Positions 1-9,749 of a stretch of 64,000 nucleotides of DNA are shown piece by piece. The DNA comes from Pseudomonas frederiksbergensis (GTDB lineage: Bacteria; Pseudomonadota; Gammaproteobacteria; Pseudomonadales; Pseudomonadaceae), in the NCBI RefSeq assembly GCF_001874645.1, contig NZ_CP017886.1, positions 5,683,499-5,747,498 on the forward strand. Reading direction: 5' to 3'. The notes beneath the pieces were generated by a model. It had not been told where the DNA came from. It made no database searches and was given only the letters and a program-made list of their open reading frames with translations. Position numbers and translations under genes: made by a program. How positions within the stretch are numbered: the stretch's first letter is position 1; each line of letters begins with the position of its first letter.

Positions 1-1
1 G

Positions 2-307
2 CTGTTGGCGCGCGTACTGGGCGATGGCTGGGGGGTGGCCGCGCTGCCGGCGCTGAGCATGATCGGCAGCGGCAGCCAACCGGTGGCCCGCTTGCCAAGC
101 GCCGCCCTGTGCCTGCGTCCGCATGTGTCCAAACGGTTGCGCGGACGGCAATTGCATGGCCTGGAAGCCGCTTTGCGAGCTTTGCCCATTCCGGTGCTCG
201 GTCGTATCGACGACGATGCCCTGTGGCTGGACCTGCGCCAACTGGACGACGAGGCGGCCTGGCTCGCGCAACTGGACCTGCTGCAAGGAGTGGGGGCGGC
301 AAGGTGA
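2..307 (+). CDS. selA: L-seryl-tRNA(Sec) selenium transferase, C-terminal end (partial)
   Basis: The reading frame is open from the window edge to a TGA at 305-307, so only about the last 100 residues are present. SelA is the PLP-dependent enzyme that converts seryl-tRNA(Sec) to selenocysteinyl-tRNA(Sec). The visible part reads like the SelA C-terminal small domain ([12 protein letters not shown], then a [22 protein letters not shown] segment). The identification is strengthened by context: the next gene is selB, overlapping by 4 bp (GTGA), and tRNA-Sec follows. The catalytic lysine region lies outside the window. Confidence 0.88.
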   Translation: MLARVLGDGWGVAALPALSMIGSGSQPVARLPSAALCLRPHVSKRLRGRQLHGLEAALRALPIPVLGRIDDDALWLDLRQLDDEAAWLAQLDLLQGVGAAR

Positions 308-2223
308 TTGTCGGCACTGCGGGACACATCGACCACGGAAAAACAGCCTTGCTCAAGGCCCTGACGGGGCAAGTCGGCGACCGTCGTCGGGAAGAACGCG
401 AACGTGGCATCACCATCGACCTGGGTTTCCTTTATGCGCCATTGGAACCTGGGGCGGAGATGACCGGCTTTATCGACGTGCCCGGTCACGAGCGCTTCAT
501 CCACAACATGCTCGCTGGCGCCCAGGGCATTGATCTGGTGCTGCTGGTGGTGGCTGCCGATGACGGGGTCATGCCCCAGACCCGCGAGCATTTGGCAATC
601 GTCGAACTACTGGGCATCCCACAGGCGCTGGTCGTGATCAGCAAATGTGACCGGGTCGAGCCCGCCCGAGTGCAGTCGGTGCATGCTCAGGTCACCGCAT
701 TGCTGGCGCCGGGGGCCTATAACGGCGCGCCACAGTTCGCCGTGTCGAGCCTGACCGGGGAGGGCATTGACGCCCTGCGCCAGGCATTGCTGGCCGCCCA
801 GTGTGAGGTCCGGCAGCGCAGCGCCAGTGGAGGATTTCGTCTGGCAATCGACCGCGCTTTCAGCGTCGCCGGCGCCGGTATTGTGGTCACCGGAACAGCA
901 CTGGCCGGGCAGGTGAGGGTGGGCGACACGCTACTATTGGGTCAGACAGGCAAGCCTGTGCGAGTGCGGAGTCTGCATGCGCAGAACCACGTCGTCGTCG
1001 AGGCGTGGGCCGGGCAGCGGGTGGCGTTGAACCTGAGTGCAGAGCGCCTGGCGCTGGAACAGATCCACCGCGGTGACTGGTTGCTGGCCGAGTGGCTGTT
1101 CGCGCCCACGCAGCGCCTGGACATCGAGATGCAGTTGCTGGCCAGTGAGCCACGCGCCTTCGAACATTTCAGCCCGGTGCATGTGCACCTGGGCACTCAG
1201 GACGTCACCGCCCGGGTCGCATTGCTGGAGAACACATGCCTGCCACCGGGTGAGCGGATGTTCGCGCAACTGTTGCTTAACACGCCGTTGCAGGCGGTGC
1301 ATGGCGACCGCCTGGTCCTGCGCGACCAGAGCGCGCGGCGCACCCTCGGCGGCGGCCGGGTGCTTGATCCGTTTGCACCGGCCCGCCAGCGCCGTAGCCC
1401 GACCCGGCTGATGCAGTTGCAAGCCTTGGCCACCAGCGAAAGTCTCGAGCACATACTGCCGGTGATGCTTGCCAATAGTGACAGCGGGCTCGACCCGCTG
1501 CGTCTGGAGCGCCAGTTCAATCGTCTGCGCAGCACCTGGAATTTGCCGGCGGATGTCCGTGTCATTGCCACGCGCCAAGGTCCGTTATTGTTCAACGCTG
1601 TACGTTGGGAGGCGCTGAAAGTTTCGTTGCTGGAGCACCTGACGCACTTTCATCAACTTGAACCGGATGAACTGGGGCCAGACCGAGATCGCTTGCGCCG
1701 GTTTTCGGCTACGTCGCTGGACCGACCGACTTTCATCAGTCAGCTCGACGAACTGCTGTCCAGCGGCGCCATTGTCGCCAGTGGGCCGTGGCTGCACTTA
1801 CCCGAACACCAGGTGCGACTGAGTGAAGAAGACGAGGCCCTGTGGCAACGTTTGCAGCCACTGTTCGAACAGGCTGGCTACGATCCACCCTGGGTGCGCA
1901 ACCTGGCCAGCGCCGTTGGATGTGATGAGGCTGCCGTGCGCTTGCTGCTGCGCAAGCTGGCGAGATCAGGACGGGTTCACCAAGTCGTCCGTGACCTGTT
2001 TTACGCCGACGCTACGGTGCGCCAACTGGCGGCTATGCTGTTGCAACTGGTCGCCGACAATCCGCTGATTCAGGCGGCGGCGTTTCGCGACAAGGTAGGG
2101 ATCGGCCGCAAGCGCAGCATTCAGATACTCGAGTTCTTCGACCGGATTGGTTTGACCCGGCGGCTTGGCGACCAGCGTCGCATCCGTGCGGACAATGCCC
2201 TGGCACAGCGCCCCGAGAGTTGA
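304..2223 (+). CDS. selB: Selenocysteine-specific translation elongation factor SelB
   Basis: SelB is a GTPase that delivers Sec-tRNA(Sec) to UGA codons by binding the SECIS hairpin of selenoprotein mRNAs such as formate dehydrogenase. I chose the GTG start at 304, which overlaps the selA stop and gives [20 protein letters not shown] at the N-terminus and 639 residues, the usual length; the frame is open further upstream but that part reads as selA in another frame. Visible motifs are the P-loop GHIDHGKT (about residue 7), the switch region [17 protein letters not shown] (G3) and the NKCD-like SKCD (G4). The C-terminal third carries winged-helix repeats that bind SECIS RNA. It is translationally coupled to selA. 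Confidence 0.95.
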   Translation: MIVGTAGHIDHGKTALLKALTGQVGDRRREERERGITIDLGFLYAPLEPGAEMTGFIDVPGHERFIHNMLAGAQGIDLVLLVVAADDGVMPQTREHLAIVELLGIPQALVVISKCDRVEPARVQSVHAQVTALLAPGAYNGAPQFAVSSLTGEGIDALRQALLAAQCEVRQRSASGGFRLAIDRAFSVAGAGIVVTGTALAGQVRVGDTLLLGQTGKPVRVRSLHAQNHVVVEAWAGQRVALNLSAERLALEQIHRGDWLLAEWLFAPTQRLDIEMQLLASEPRAFEHFSPVHVHLGTQDVTARVALLENTCLPPGERMFAQLLLNTPLQAVHGDRLVLRDQSARRTLGGGRVLDPFAPARQRRSPTRLMQLQALATSESLEHILPVMLANSDSGLDPLRLERQFNRLRSTWNLPADVRVIATRQGPLLFNAVRWEALKVSLLEHLTHFHQLEPDELGPDRDRLRRFSATSLDRPTFISQLDELLSSGAIVASGPWLHLPEHQVRLSEEDEALWQRLQPLFEQAGYDPPWVRNLASAVGCDEAAVRLLLRKLARSGRVHQVVRDLFYADATVRQLAAMLLQLVADNPLIQAAAFRDKVGIGRKRSIQILEFFDRIGLTRRLGDQRRIRADNALAQRPES

Positions 2224-2229
2224 CTTCAA

Positions 2230-2325
2230 GGAAGGCAATCGCGTCCGGTGGCGCGGCCGGGCTTCAAACCCGGTTGGGGACGGCAGCCGTTCCCGGGCAG
2301 GTTCGACTCCTGCTGCCTTCCGCCA
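2230..2325 (+). tRNA. selC: tRNA-Sec (anticodon TCA)
   Basis: A 96-nt tRNA starts 6 nt after the selB stop. The acceptor stem pairs GGAAGGCA with TGCCTTCC and ends in an encoded G-CCA (2323-2325). The anticodon loop 2262-2268 (CTTCAAA) gives anticodon TCA at 2264-2266, flanked by a CCGGG/CCCGG stem. The long variable arm and the 8-bp acceptor stem are diagnostic of selenocysteine tRNA. A short T run follows the CCA. Confidence 0.97.
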
Positions 2326-2415
2326 TTTTTCAGGCGCGCCGAATGCCGTGCAGGTGCGGCCGTCGCATCAAGGCGGCCCCGGCATCTGGCGATTCGGGGC
2401 TGCCTGGCGGGTGGC

Positions 2416-3435
2416 TTAAGCCGGCAGGTCGGTCATCACCAGCATGGCGATGTTGAAATAGATGACCAGGCCGGTACCGTCGATGAAGGTGGCAATGAAG
2501 GGGGCAGAGACCACTGCCGGATCAATGCGCATTTTTCTTAACAGCATCGGGATGATGGATGAGACGACAGCGCTCCAGATGGTGATGGCGACCAGCGTCA
2601 GACAGACCACCATGGCGATATCCGATCCCACTCCCAGCATCCACGCGCGGATCCAGGCCACGATACCGATGGCCAGCGCGATCATGAAGGAGGTGGTCAC
2701 TTCCTTGCGCAGCACCGTGCCGACATTTCGCAGGCTGACTTCGCCCAGGGCCATGGCCCGCACCAGGGTGGAGGTGATCTGAGTGCCGCTGTTGCCGCCA
2801 GTGCCAATCAGCAAGGGAATGAAGAAAGCCAGGGCGATGGCGGCTTCGAGCTGCTCTTCAAATACTTTCAAGATGGTGCTGGTGTAGGCTTCGGCGAGAA
2901 ACAACAGCAATAGCCAAGGCAAGCGCTTTTTCCACAAGCTCCATGGGCTGGTGCTGAGGTAGGGCGTTTCCAGCGGCAGACTGGCACCCTGGCGTTGGGC
3001 GTCGTCGGTGCCTTCGTCCTGAATCAGCGCCGCGATTTCTTTTTCATACAGCACGCCCAGCAGTCGGCCTTCGCTGACCACGGGAACAATGTCCACGGCT
3101 TTCTCTATCAGCTCCGGGGCGACATCGTGCCGGAATTGATTCGGCGAAACCGAAAAGCGGATGGGGATCATCAGATCGCGGACGCATAGGTCCGTGTTTT
3201 TCTCGGTGAGCAGTGTTTTGACCGACAGTTGGCCATGCAAAGCGCTGCGCGGGTCGGTGACAAAGATGTGCGCCGGGATATCATCATCCGGCAGCTGCTT
3301 GAGCAGATGTTCCCTGGCCTGGTTGACCGTCATGTTGCCGGTCACGGTGATGAGCAGAGGGCTCATGTAAGACACCACTGTGTCTTTGAGGCGGATATCC
3401 TTGAAGGTGGAAGGGGTAGCGCTTGCAATTGACAT
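2416..3435 (-). CDS. mgtE: Magnesium transporter MgtE
   Basis: MgtE is an inner-membrane Mg2+ channel/transporter gated by cytosolic Mg2+ through its CBS domains. I take the ATG at 3435 (MSIASATPSTFKDIRLKD, 339 residues); the frame extends further upstream but there overlaps the presumed riboswitch leader. A CBS pair occupies about residues 25-155 (VVSYMSPLLITV, then VRDLMIPIRFSVSPN). The C-terminal half is a five-helix membrane domain with the GTGGNSGTQ motif characteristic of MgtE pores. The N-terminal MgtE_N superhelical domain is missing, as in the short Pseudomonas forms. It converges on tRNA-Sec. Expression is probably controlled by the M-box-like leader at 3514-3684. Confidence 0.9.
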   Translation of the reverse strand: MSIASATPSTFKDIRLKDTVVSYMSPLLITVTGNMTVNQAREHLLKQLPDDDIPAHIFVTDPRSALHGQLSVKTLLTEKNTDLCVRDLMIPIRFSVSPNQFRHDVAPELIEKAVDIVPVVSEGRLLGVLYEKEIAALIQDEGTDDAQRQGASLPLETPYLSTSPWSLWKKRLPWLLLLFLAEAYTSTILKVFEEQLEAAIALAFFIPLLIGTGGNSGTQITSTLVRAMALGEVSLRNVGTVLRKEVTTSFMIALAIGIVAWIRAWMLGVGSDIAMVVCLTLVAITIWSAVVSSIIPMLLRKMRIDPAVVSAPFIATFIDGTGLVIYFNIAMLVMTDLPA

Positions 3436-3513
3436 TTGAGGTAGTCCCCGTAGCTGTTTTGACCACAAACAGTTCTCACATAGGGGCGTAAACCAGAGAA
3501 GAGAGTGCAGAAA

Positions 3514-3684
3514 GCGATCTCCACGTCTAAGTTTTGGCACTGTACAACGTATCCGGGCCAATCCGGCCGGAAGTCACTTGGGCTAAACCTTAATCCGATA
3601 GAGCCTGTCTTAACCTTGGGCGTCTCTCGACGTCGTCAGATCAGTGACCTGTGTTTGTATAGGAGCCTCGCCGAACGAGATACT
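3514..3684 (-). promoter_or_regulatory. M-box (ykoK) magnesium riboswitch, upstream of mgtE
   Basis: On the minus strand this stretch has the M-box hallmarks in order. First comes CGTTCGGCGAGGCTCCTATA (compare the family's GUUAGGUGAGGCUCCUAUA), then GACGCCCAAGG, then GTACAGTGCCAAAACTTAG near the 3' end. Outer-stem strands ATCTC (about 3681) and GAGAT (about 3519) can pair. It lies about 80 nt upstream of the mgtE start in the sense orientation. M-box RNAs switch off Mg2+ transporter genes when Mg2+ is high. The call rests on remembered consensus, not a covariance search. Confidence 0.8.
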
Positions 3685-4084
3685 GCAACATTAAATACAC
3701 CAGGGCGGTACCGATCTGGAATCGGGAAGCGCCGGTGTGAGTACACGGCTGTCTCATCACCTCCTAAATAATAATGGTCACTCAAGAATGTTCGACACCC
3801 CCTTAGGGGTTATGTCCGGAACAAGAGTAAGAGGGATTGCTATTGCTGTAACCCTCTCGATGGATAATGTTCAGCATTCATTCAGAAATTGATGCTGAAG
3901 GTTTTTCGCGACACAGGATGTTACAAATGTTTGTGTCGGTAGTTTAAACTGCCGCCACGCTAGTTATATATAGCCTGCGACACAGTAATGGGGTCAAAAG
4001 TTTGAAACGTTGAATCTACTTGTGGTCATTTTAAATGGCTGTGCCTGCAACTAAGCCGTTGACGCATGTGTGCTGCCTCTTTAG
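3685..4084. other. Intergenic region between two divergent metal-transporter leaders
   Basis: No plausible gene is seen. This 400-bp stretch separates the minus-strand M-box leader from the plus-strand yybP-ykoY leader and should hold both promoters. It is AT-richer toward 3890-4040. I could not assign -35/-10 boxes with confidence. Confidence 0.5.
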
Positions 4085-4260
4085 GATCGCCGCTCCCTTG
4101 GGGAGTAGCCGCCTTCGTTTCCGGAAGGGGTCACGTCAACATACTTGGCTCGCAAGCCATGGCGTGACCGGTCGTATGACTTGGCAAGACCATTGGTGAA
4201 GATACCTGTCTGTGGGTCGGACGCGGGTGTCTGAACCATTGGCTCTTGTGTCCGACCCCT
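4085..4260 (+). promoter_or_regulatory. yybP-ykoY (manganese) riboswitch
   Basis: The aptamer shows CCCTTGGGGAGTAGCC at about 4094 (family motif GGGGAGUAGC), then GTCAACATACTTGGC, then CATGGCGTGACCGGTCGTAT, and the second conserved internal loop GGCAAGACCATTGG ending near 4200. These two loops form the Mn2+ site in known members. A strong hairpin follows (GGGTCGGAC with GTCCGACCC, ending about 4258), the likely expression platform. The family turns on Mn2+ export or related cation genes. Its natural target is probably the exchanger gene at 5468, from which an IS5 element now separates it. Confidence 0.88.
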
Positions 4261-4263
4261 TAG

Positions 4264-5455
4264 GGAAGGTCTGAAGTAGTCAGCGATTTTTGATGCCCTC
4301 GTTGGTAGAGGTTCAAAAAACGCTGGCTGGTCAGAAATCAGACCTTTCCTATTCTTAACTCATCGTTTCACCCTTGAGCGACGCCTTTTCAAGGCGCTTT
4401 TCCCGCATTACAGGCGCATCTCTCCCGCGACCAGCAGCCGTTTTCGCATCATCCACAGGTTCGACAGGGCAAATAGCGTGGCCTGTTGCGCGGTGTTTTT
4501 CATCAGGCCGCGAAAGCGCACTTTCGTATAGCCAAACTGACGCTTGATCACTCGGAATGGATGCTCAACCTTCGCCCGGACTTGTGCTTTCGCATATTCG
4601 ATTTTGCGCCGCAGGCGCCCGATCAAACTCTTTTTCGCGTGTTTTTTATAGCTGCTGGGCCGTGCGGCAATCGACCAGATCATCTTGCGATTCTGATGCT
4701 CAGGACGCTTGTCCACACCGGTGTAACCGGCATCGCCAGACACGTATGATTCCTCGCCATGCAGCAACTGATCGACCTGCGTCACGTCCGCCACATTGGC
4801 CGCCGTGCCCACCAGGCTATGCACCAAACCCGACTCGGCATCGACGCCGATATGCGCTTTCATCCCGAAGAAATACATGTTCCCCTTCTTCGTCTGATGC
4901 ATTTCGGGGTCGCGTTTACCCTCTTTATTCTTGGTCGAACTCGGCGCATGAATGATCGTCGCATCGACCACCGTACCTTGGCGCAACATCAGGCCACGGT
5001 CGCCCAGATAACCGTTGATGACCTGCAAAATCCCGCCGGCCAACTCATGTTTTTCCAACAGACGTCGGAAGTTGAGGATCGTGGTTTCATCGGGAATCCG
5101 ATCCAGATGCAGCCCCGAAAACTGGCGCAGGATAGTGGTCTCGTACAGCGCTTCTTCCATCGCCGGATCGCTGTAGCCGAACCAGTTCTGCATCAGATGA
5201 ACCCGCAACATCGCCATCAATGGATACGCCGGACGACCACCTTCGCCTTTCGGATAATTCGGCTCGATCAAGGCAATCAGACCCTTCCAGGGCACGACCT
5301 GATCCATCTCGATCAGGAAACGCTCGCGGCGGGTCTGCTTACGTTTGCCGGCGTACTCGGCATCGGCGAAGGACATCTGTTTCATCGGGGCTCAACCGTC
5401 GTGTTCGGATCAGGCGGCTATTTCACCAAATCTGAAAGTCTTTTTCAGAGTTTCC
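4264..5455 (-). mobile_element. IS5-family insertion sequence (complete, 1,192 bp)
   Basis: Terminal inverted repeats begin GGAAGGTCTGAAGTAGTC at the left (4264) and read GGAAACTCTGAAAAAGAC inward from the right end (5455), matching at 13 of 18 positions. The element is bracketed by a 4-bp target duplication TTAG (4260-4263 and 5456-5459), which fits the YTAR target of the IS5 group. It holds one transposase on the minus strand. It sits between the yybP-ykoY leader and the exchanger gene, with the right end only 12 bp before that gene's ATG. Confidence 0.93.
4408..5385 (-). CDS. IS5-family transposase
   Basis: This 325-residue DDE transposase has the IS5-group N-terminal domain (KQMSFADAEYAGKRKQTRRE, then MAMLRVHLMQNWFGYSDPA), which helps bind DNA. 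Catalytic residues can be placed as D in VVDATIIHAPSS, D in GDAGYTGVDKR and E in VEHPFRVIKRQFGY. The length is usual for the group and the frame is uninterrupted, so the copy is probably functional. It is transcribed opposite to the flanking exchanger gene. Confidence 0.95.
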   Translation of the reverse strand: MKQMSFADAEYAGKRKQTRRERFLIEMDQVVPWKGLIALIEPNYPKGEGGRPAYPLMAMLRVHLMQNWFGYSDPAMEEALYETTILRQFSGLHLDRIPDETTILNFRRLLEKHELAGGILQVINGYLGDRGLMLRQGTVVDATIIHAPSSTKNKEGKRDPEMHQTKKGNMYFFGMKAHIGVDAESGLVHSLVGTAANVADVTQVDQLLHGEESYVSGDAGYTGVDKRPEHQNRKMIWSIAARPSSYKKHAKKSLIGRLRRKIEYAKAQVRAKVEHPFRVIKRQFGYTKVRFRGLMKNTAQQATLFALSNLWMMRKRLLVAGEMRL

Positions 5456-5467
5456 TTAGGTTTCCTC

Positions 5468-6475
5468 ATGCATTCAATGCCCATGACGTTTGCGTTGCTG
5501 TTGGGCTCCGCGATTGTCATCTACCTGGCTTGTGAATATTTCGTCAATGGCGTCGAGTGGGTCGGCCGCAAGCTTGCGGTCGGGCAGCAGGCCACGGGCT
5601 CGATTCTGGCGGCCTTTGGTACGGCGTTACCTGAAAGCGTCATCACGTTCATTGCCGTTGTGTTTGGCGACACGCCAGAGCAGAAGTCCCTCGGTGTCGG
5701 TGCTGCACTCGGCGGCCCTCTGGTCCTGGCTACAATCGCCTATGCGGTGGTGGGTGTGACGCTCCTGGCGTGTCGTCAGCGCTTGGCCAATACCGAGGCC
5801 ATCCGTCAGGACTTCAAACGACTCAGCCGTGATCAAGGATGGTTCCTCGCGATCTTTGTGGCAAAGATTGCACTCGGTCTTGTCGTGTTCGCCTACAAAC
5901 CTTGGCTGGGTATTCTTTTCCTCGCTGCCTATGCTGCGTATTTCTGGAAGGAAATGCGGGGTGAGCCGGATGAAGAAGAGCATGAACTTGAGCCCCTGAA
6001 ACTTTCGCCAAGCCAGCCGACTCCATCGACGTCGGCTGCCGTGACTCAAACGCTTGTTGCATTGGCGGTTATCTTTGCTGCCTCGCACTTCTTTGTTGGA
6101 CAACTCGATGCCCTGGGTCCAATGCTGGGTATTCACCCTCAACTGCTGGCCCTGTTGCTCAGCCCAATTGCGACCGAACTACCCGAAACGCTGAATGCCA
6201 TCATTTGGGTTCGGCAGGGTAAACACCGACTGGCCTTGGCCAACATCAGTGGTGCCATGATGATTCAAGCCACAGTGCCCACTGCATTCGGACTGTTCTT
6301 TACGCCTTGGGCGCTGGACCAGTCGCTGGTTCTGGCGGCAATCATCACATTGACAGGTGTGGGCATCATGTTCTTCGCTTTCCGAAAGGGCATCATCTCG
6401 CGCTGGCTATTGGCATCGATGGTTTTGCTGTACATCCTCTTTGCAGTCCTGCTGAAGGTTCTTGATCTGGCCTAG
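5468..6475 (+). CDS. Sodium/calcium exchanger family (CaCA) membrane protein
   Basis: The ATG at 5468 gives 335 residues; the frame runs further upstream but only through IS5 sequence, so that extension is an artefact of the insertion. Two homologous hydrophobic halves of about five helices are separated by an acidic loop (GEPDEEEHELEPLK). Each half carries a CaCA alpha-repeat-like motif: FGTALPESVITFI in the first and SPIATELPETLNAII in the second, with acidic residues that bind the cation in the family. Such proteins exchange Ca2+ or other divalent cations for Na+ or H+ at the inner membrane. The yybP-ykoY leader suggests Mn2+-linked control, possibly Mn2+ export. The IS5 insertion 12 bp upstream should have uncoupled it from its leader. 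Confidence 0.88.
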   Translation: MHSMPMTFALLLGSAIVIYLACEYFVNGVEWVGRKLAVGQQATGSILAAFGTALPESVITFIAVVFGDTPEQKSLGVGAALGGPLVLATIAYAVVGVTLLACRQRLANTEAIRQDFKRLSRDQGWFLAIFVAKIALGLVVFAYKPWLGILFLAAYAAYFWKEMRGEPDEEEHELEPLKLSPSQPTPSTSAAVTQTLVALAVIFAASHFFVGQLDALGPMLGIHPQLLALLLSPIATELPETLNAIIWVRQGKHRLALANISGAMMIQATVPTAFGLFFTPWALDQSLVLAAIITLTGVGIMFFAFRKGIISRWLLASMVLLYILFAVLLKVLDLA

Positions 6476-6650
6476 CTGAATCTGGAGCAGGACCACAATG
6501 ATCGGTGACGGGGCAGGGGAACTGCTCAGCCGGCCGGCTCGACTGTGCAACTCATTTCCCCTGAGCCTGGCTTCTGGAAAAGGACCACGTTGCCGTTTTG
6601 CCAGAAGCTGTAGTTCCCCTGATAATCCTTGCCAGTGTATTCAGCACTGA

Positions 6651-9600
6651 TCACTCAGAAGCGAGCGCGGCGTCCCCTCTTACCTGTTGGGTGCCAGCGG
6701 CCGCCTGGCGACCCACCTTGAACCATGCGGCGTACAACGCCGGGACGAAGAAGATCGTCAGTAGCGTCGCCACGGTAAGGCCGCCCATGATCGCAATTGC
6801 CATCGGCCCCCAGAACACACTGCGCGTTAGCGGGATCATTGCGAGCACGGTGGCCAGCGCCGTCAGCATCACCGGACGGGCCCGGTGAATGGCGGCATCC
6901 AGCACGGCATTCCACGGGTCGCGCCCTTCAGCGATCTCGGTTTGCACCTGGTCGATCAGGATCACCGAGTTGCGCATGATCATGCCACCCAGTGCGATGA
7001 TGCCCAGGATCGCGACGAAGCCCAGCGGCGACTGAAACACCAACAACGCCGGCACCACGCCGATCAGGCCCAGCGGTGCAGTCAGTATCACCATCCACAT
7101 GCGGGAAAAGTTCTGCAGTTGCAGCATAAGCAGCAGCAGGATGGTGACCAGCATCAGCGGGGCCACCGCGAGCAGCGCCTTGTTGGCCTTGTCACTTTCC
7201 TCCACCGCGCCGCCCACGTCTATGCGGTAGCCCGTCGGCAGCTTGGCTTCGATGTCCTTAAGCAACGGCTGGATCTCCTGCGTTACCGATACACCCTGCT
7301 CGCCATCTTTCACGTCGGCACGCACCGTGATCGCCATGTCACGGTTGCGGCGCCACAGCACCGGTTCATCCAGTTCAGAGTGCACCTGTGCAACTTGCGA
7401 CAGCGGCACCACCGTGCCCTGGCGGGTGTATAGGTTGATGTCTTTCAGTGTATCGAGGTTCAAGCGTTCCTCAGGCACGGCACGGGCCACGATGTCGATC
7501 AGGTCCTCGTGCTCACGCAGCTGCGACAAGGTTGCGCCGTTCATCACGGTCTGGGTCGCCAGCGACACGTCGGCCGGCGTGAGGCCCAGCGCGCTCGCCT
7601 TGTCCTGATCAAGCTCCACTTTCAGCGTGCGAACCGGGTCGTTCCAGTCGAGCTGGAGGTCGCGTACCTTCGGGCTGGCCCCGACCACCTTCTCTACCTC
7701 GCGGGCGATTTTGCGCACCACCTGGGTATCGGGGCCGACGACGCGGAACTGCACCGGGTAGCCGACGGGCGGCCCCAGTTCAAGCCGGGTTACGCGTATC
7801 CACGCCTGGGGGAATTGCGGGTCGGCCGCGGCCATCAGCCGCGCACGCACTCGCTCGCGCGCGTTCAGATCCTTGGTCATTACGACAAACTGGGCAAAGC
7901 CCGGATTCGGCAGTTCGGGGTTGAGCGAGAGATAGAAGCGCGGTGCGCCGGCGCCGGTGTAGGCAGTGAAGTACTTGACCTCTTCGTCCTTCGACAGCTC
8001 CGCCTCCATCCGCTTCACCTGTTCGGTGGTCGCCATGATGGACGAACCCTCTTTCATGCGCAGGTCAACGACCAGCTCAGGGCGCGAACTGTTGGGGAAG
8101 AACTGCTGCGGCACACACTTCATGCCGGCCAGAGCAAGCGCCAGGGCGCCAAAGGTTGCTCCGATGACAACCCAGCGGCGCTCGATGGCAGTGTCGATCA
8201 GGCCGCGCAGCCTGCGGTAGAACTTCGTGCCATACGGATCACCGGCATGCTGGTGCTTGCCAAAGTCCTTGGGCAGCATCTTGACTGCCAGGTAGGGTGT
8301 GAAGACACCCGAGCAGATCCACGAGAACAGCACCGCGGCGCCGACGATCCAGAAAATGCCACCCGCGTACTCGCCCGTGGTGGACTTCGAGAGGCCGATG
8401 GGCAAGAAGCCCACGACGGTGATGAGTGCGCCGGTCAGGCGCGGCATGGCGGTGGACTGATAGGAGAAGGCGGCGGCCTTCACGCGGTCCATGCCGGCCT
8501 CCATCTTCACCACCATCATTTCGATAGCGATGATCGCGTCATCGACCAGCAGGCCGAGCGCAATGATCAGCGAGCCGAGCGAGATGCGCTCGAGATTCCA
8601 GCCCATCGCCAGCATCACCAGCGCCACGCCCCCCAACACCAGCGGCACCGAGGTCGCGACCACAAGGCCTGTGCGCCAGCCCAGACTGGCCAGGCTCACC
8701 GCGATCACAATGATCAGCGCTTCCATCAGCGACCGCTCGAAGTCCCAGATCGCGTCTTTCACAGTGGAGGGCTGGTCGGCTACGCGCTCCAGTTCCACGC
8801 CGTGCGGCAGCTCGGACTGGATCTTGTCGACCGCCGTCTCCATCGCCTTGCCGAGGTCTACGATATTGCCGTCGTTGGTCATCGTGATGCCAAGCATCAG
8901 CACCGGCTGGCCATTGTGACGGACCGTGTAGGTTGGCGGATCCTCAAAGCCACGCGTGACGGTCGCAATGTCGCCGAGCTTGATCAGCCGGCCGCCCGCC
9001 GTGATGGGCACGTTGCGGATAGCGTCTTCGCTGGTGAACTGGCCGCTTACGCGCACCATGACGCGGTCGCCATGGGTGTCGATCTGGCCTGCGGGCAACA
9101 TGGCGTTCTGGCTCTTGAGGCTTTCGGCGATGGCCAATGGTGTAATGCCCAGTGCTGCCAGGCGCTCATGCGAGAACTCGACGTAGACACGCTTGGCCTG
9201 CTTGCCGATGACATCGATCTTTTTGACCATCGGTACCTTCAGCATGCGCCGCTTAATGTCCTCGGCCGCGTCCGACAGCTCGGCGTGGCCGACGCCGTCG
9301 CCCTTGACCGCGTACATCAGGCCATACACGTCGCCGTACTCGTCGTTTACGATCGGGCCGATCACGCCGTCAGGCAGCTCAAGCTTCAGGTCGTTGAGTT
9401 TCTTGCGCGCCTGGTACCAGGCCTCGCGCTGGTCGGCCTTGGAGGTGCCGCCGCGCACAGTAAGCGTCATGCCGGCATAGCCTTGTCGCGCGTAGGTGAC
9501 CACCTTCTCGAAGTTGTCGATCTGCTCGAATTTCTTCTCCATGCGATTGAGGACCTGGTCTTGCATCTGCTGGGCGGTTGCGCCCGGCCAGATGACAATC

Positions 9601-9749
9601 GCGGTCATGGAGGGCACGGAAAAGTTCGGATCCTCGAGCTGACCGAGCCGGGTGAAGCTGAAGGCGCCGGCCGCCGCGACAATGAGGAGCATGAACAGGA
9701 CGATGGCGCGATGGCGCAGCGCCCAGTCTGTGAGGTTGAAGGTGTTCAT
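6651..9749 (-). CDS. RND efflux pump, inner-membrane permease (AcrB/TriC-like)
   Basis: This 1032-residue protein is the proton-driven pump subunit of a tripartite efflux system. It has the RND layout: a first membrane helix (RHRAIVLFMLLIVAA), a large periplasmic loop, helices 2-6 with the paired aspartates of the proton relay in GLLVDDAIIAIEMM, a second large loop, and helices 8-12. The N-terminus (FNLTDWALRHR...LGQLEDPNF) reads like the TriC/MexK branch of the HAE1 family rather than AcrB or MexB. Its start overlaps the adaptor gene by 4 bp. Substrates cannot be read from the sequence. Confidence 0.93.
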   Translation of the reverse strand: MNTFNLTDWALRHRAIVLFMLLIVAAAGAFSFTRLGQLEDPNFSVPSMTAIVIWPGATAQQMQDQVLNRMEKKFEQIDNFEKVVTYARQGYAGMTLTVRGGTSKADQREAWYQARKKLNDLKLELPDGVIGPIVNDEYGDVYGLMYAVKGDGVGHAELSDAAEDIKRRMLKVPMVKKIDVIGKQAKRVYVEFSHERLAALGITPLAIAESLKSQNAMLPAGQIDTHGDRVMVRVSGQFTSEDAIRNVPITAGGRLIKLGDIATVTRGFEDPPTYTVRHNGQPVLMLGITMTNDGNIVDLGKAMETAVDKIQSELPHGVELERVADQPSTVKDAIWDFERSLMEALIIVIAVSLASLGWRTGLVVATSVPLVLGGVALVMLAMGWNLERISLGSLIIALGLLVDDAIIAIEMMVVKMEAGMDRVKAAAFSYQSTAMPRLTGALITVVGFLPIGLSKSTTGEYAGGIFWIVGAAVLFSWICSGVFTPYLAVKMLPKDFGKHQHAGDPYGTKFYRRLRGLIDTAIERRWVVIGATFGALALALAGMKCVPQQFFPNSSRPELVVDLRMKEGSSIMATTEQVKRMEAELSKDEEVKYFTAYTGAGAPRFYLSLNPELPNPGFAQFVVMTKDLNARERVRARLMAAADPQFPQAWIRVTRLELGPPVGYPVQFRVVGPDTQVVRKIAREVEKVVGASPKVRDLQLDWNDPVRTLKVELDQDKASALGLTPADVSLATQTVMNGATLSQLREHEDLIDIVARAVPEERLNLDTLKDINLYTRQGTVVPLSQVAQVHSELDEPVLWRRNRDMAITVRADVKDGEQGVSVTQEIQPLLKDIEAKLPTGYRIDVGGAVEESDKANKALLAVAPLMLVTILLLLMLQLQNFSRMWMVILTAPLGLIGVVPALLVFQSPLGFVAILGIIALGGMIMRNSVILIDQVQTEIAEGRDPWNAVLDAAIHRARPVMLTALATVLAMIPLTRSVFWGPMAIAIMGGLTVATLLTIFFVPALYAAWFKVGRQAAAGTQQVRGDAALASE

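Noticed and set aside
6570..6608. Inverted repeat GCTTCTGG/CCAGAAGC between the exchanger and RND genes, possible terminator.
   Set aside because: The loop is 23 nt long and no T run follows on either strand, so function is unsupported.
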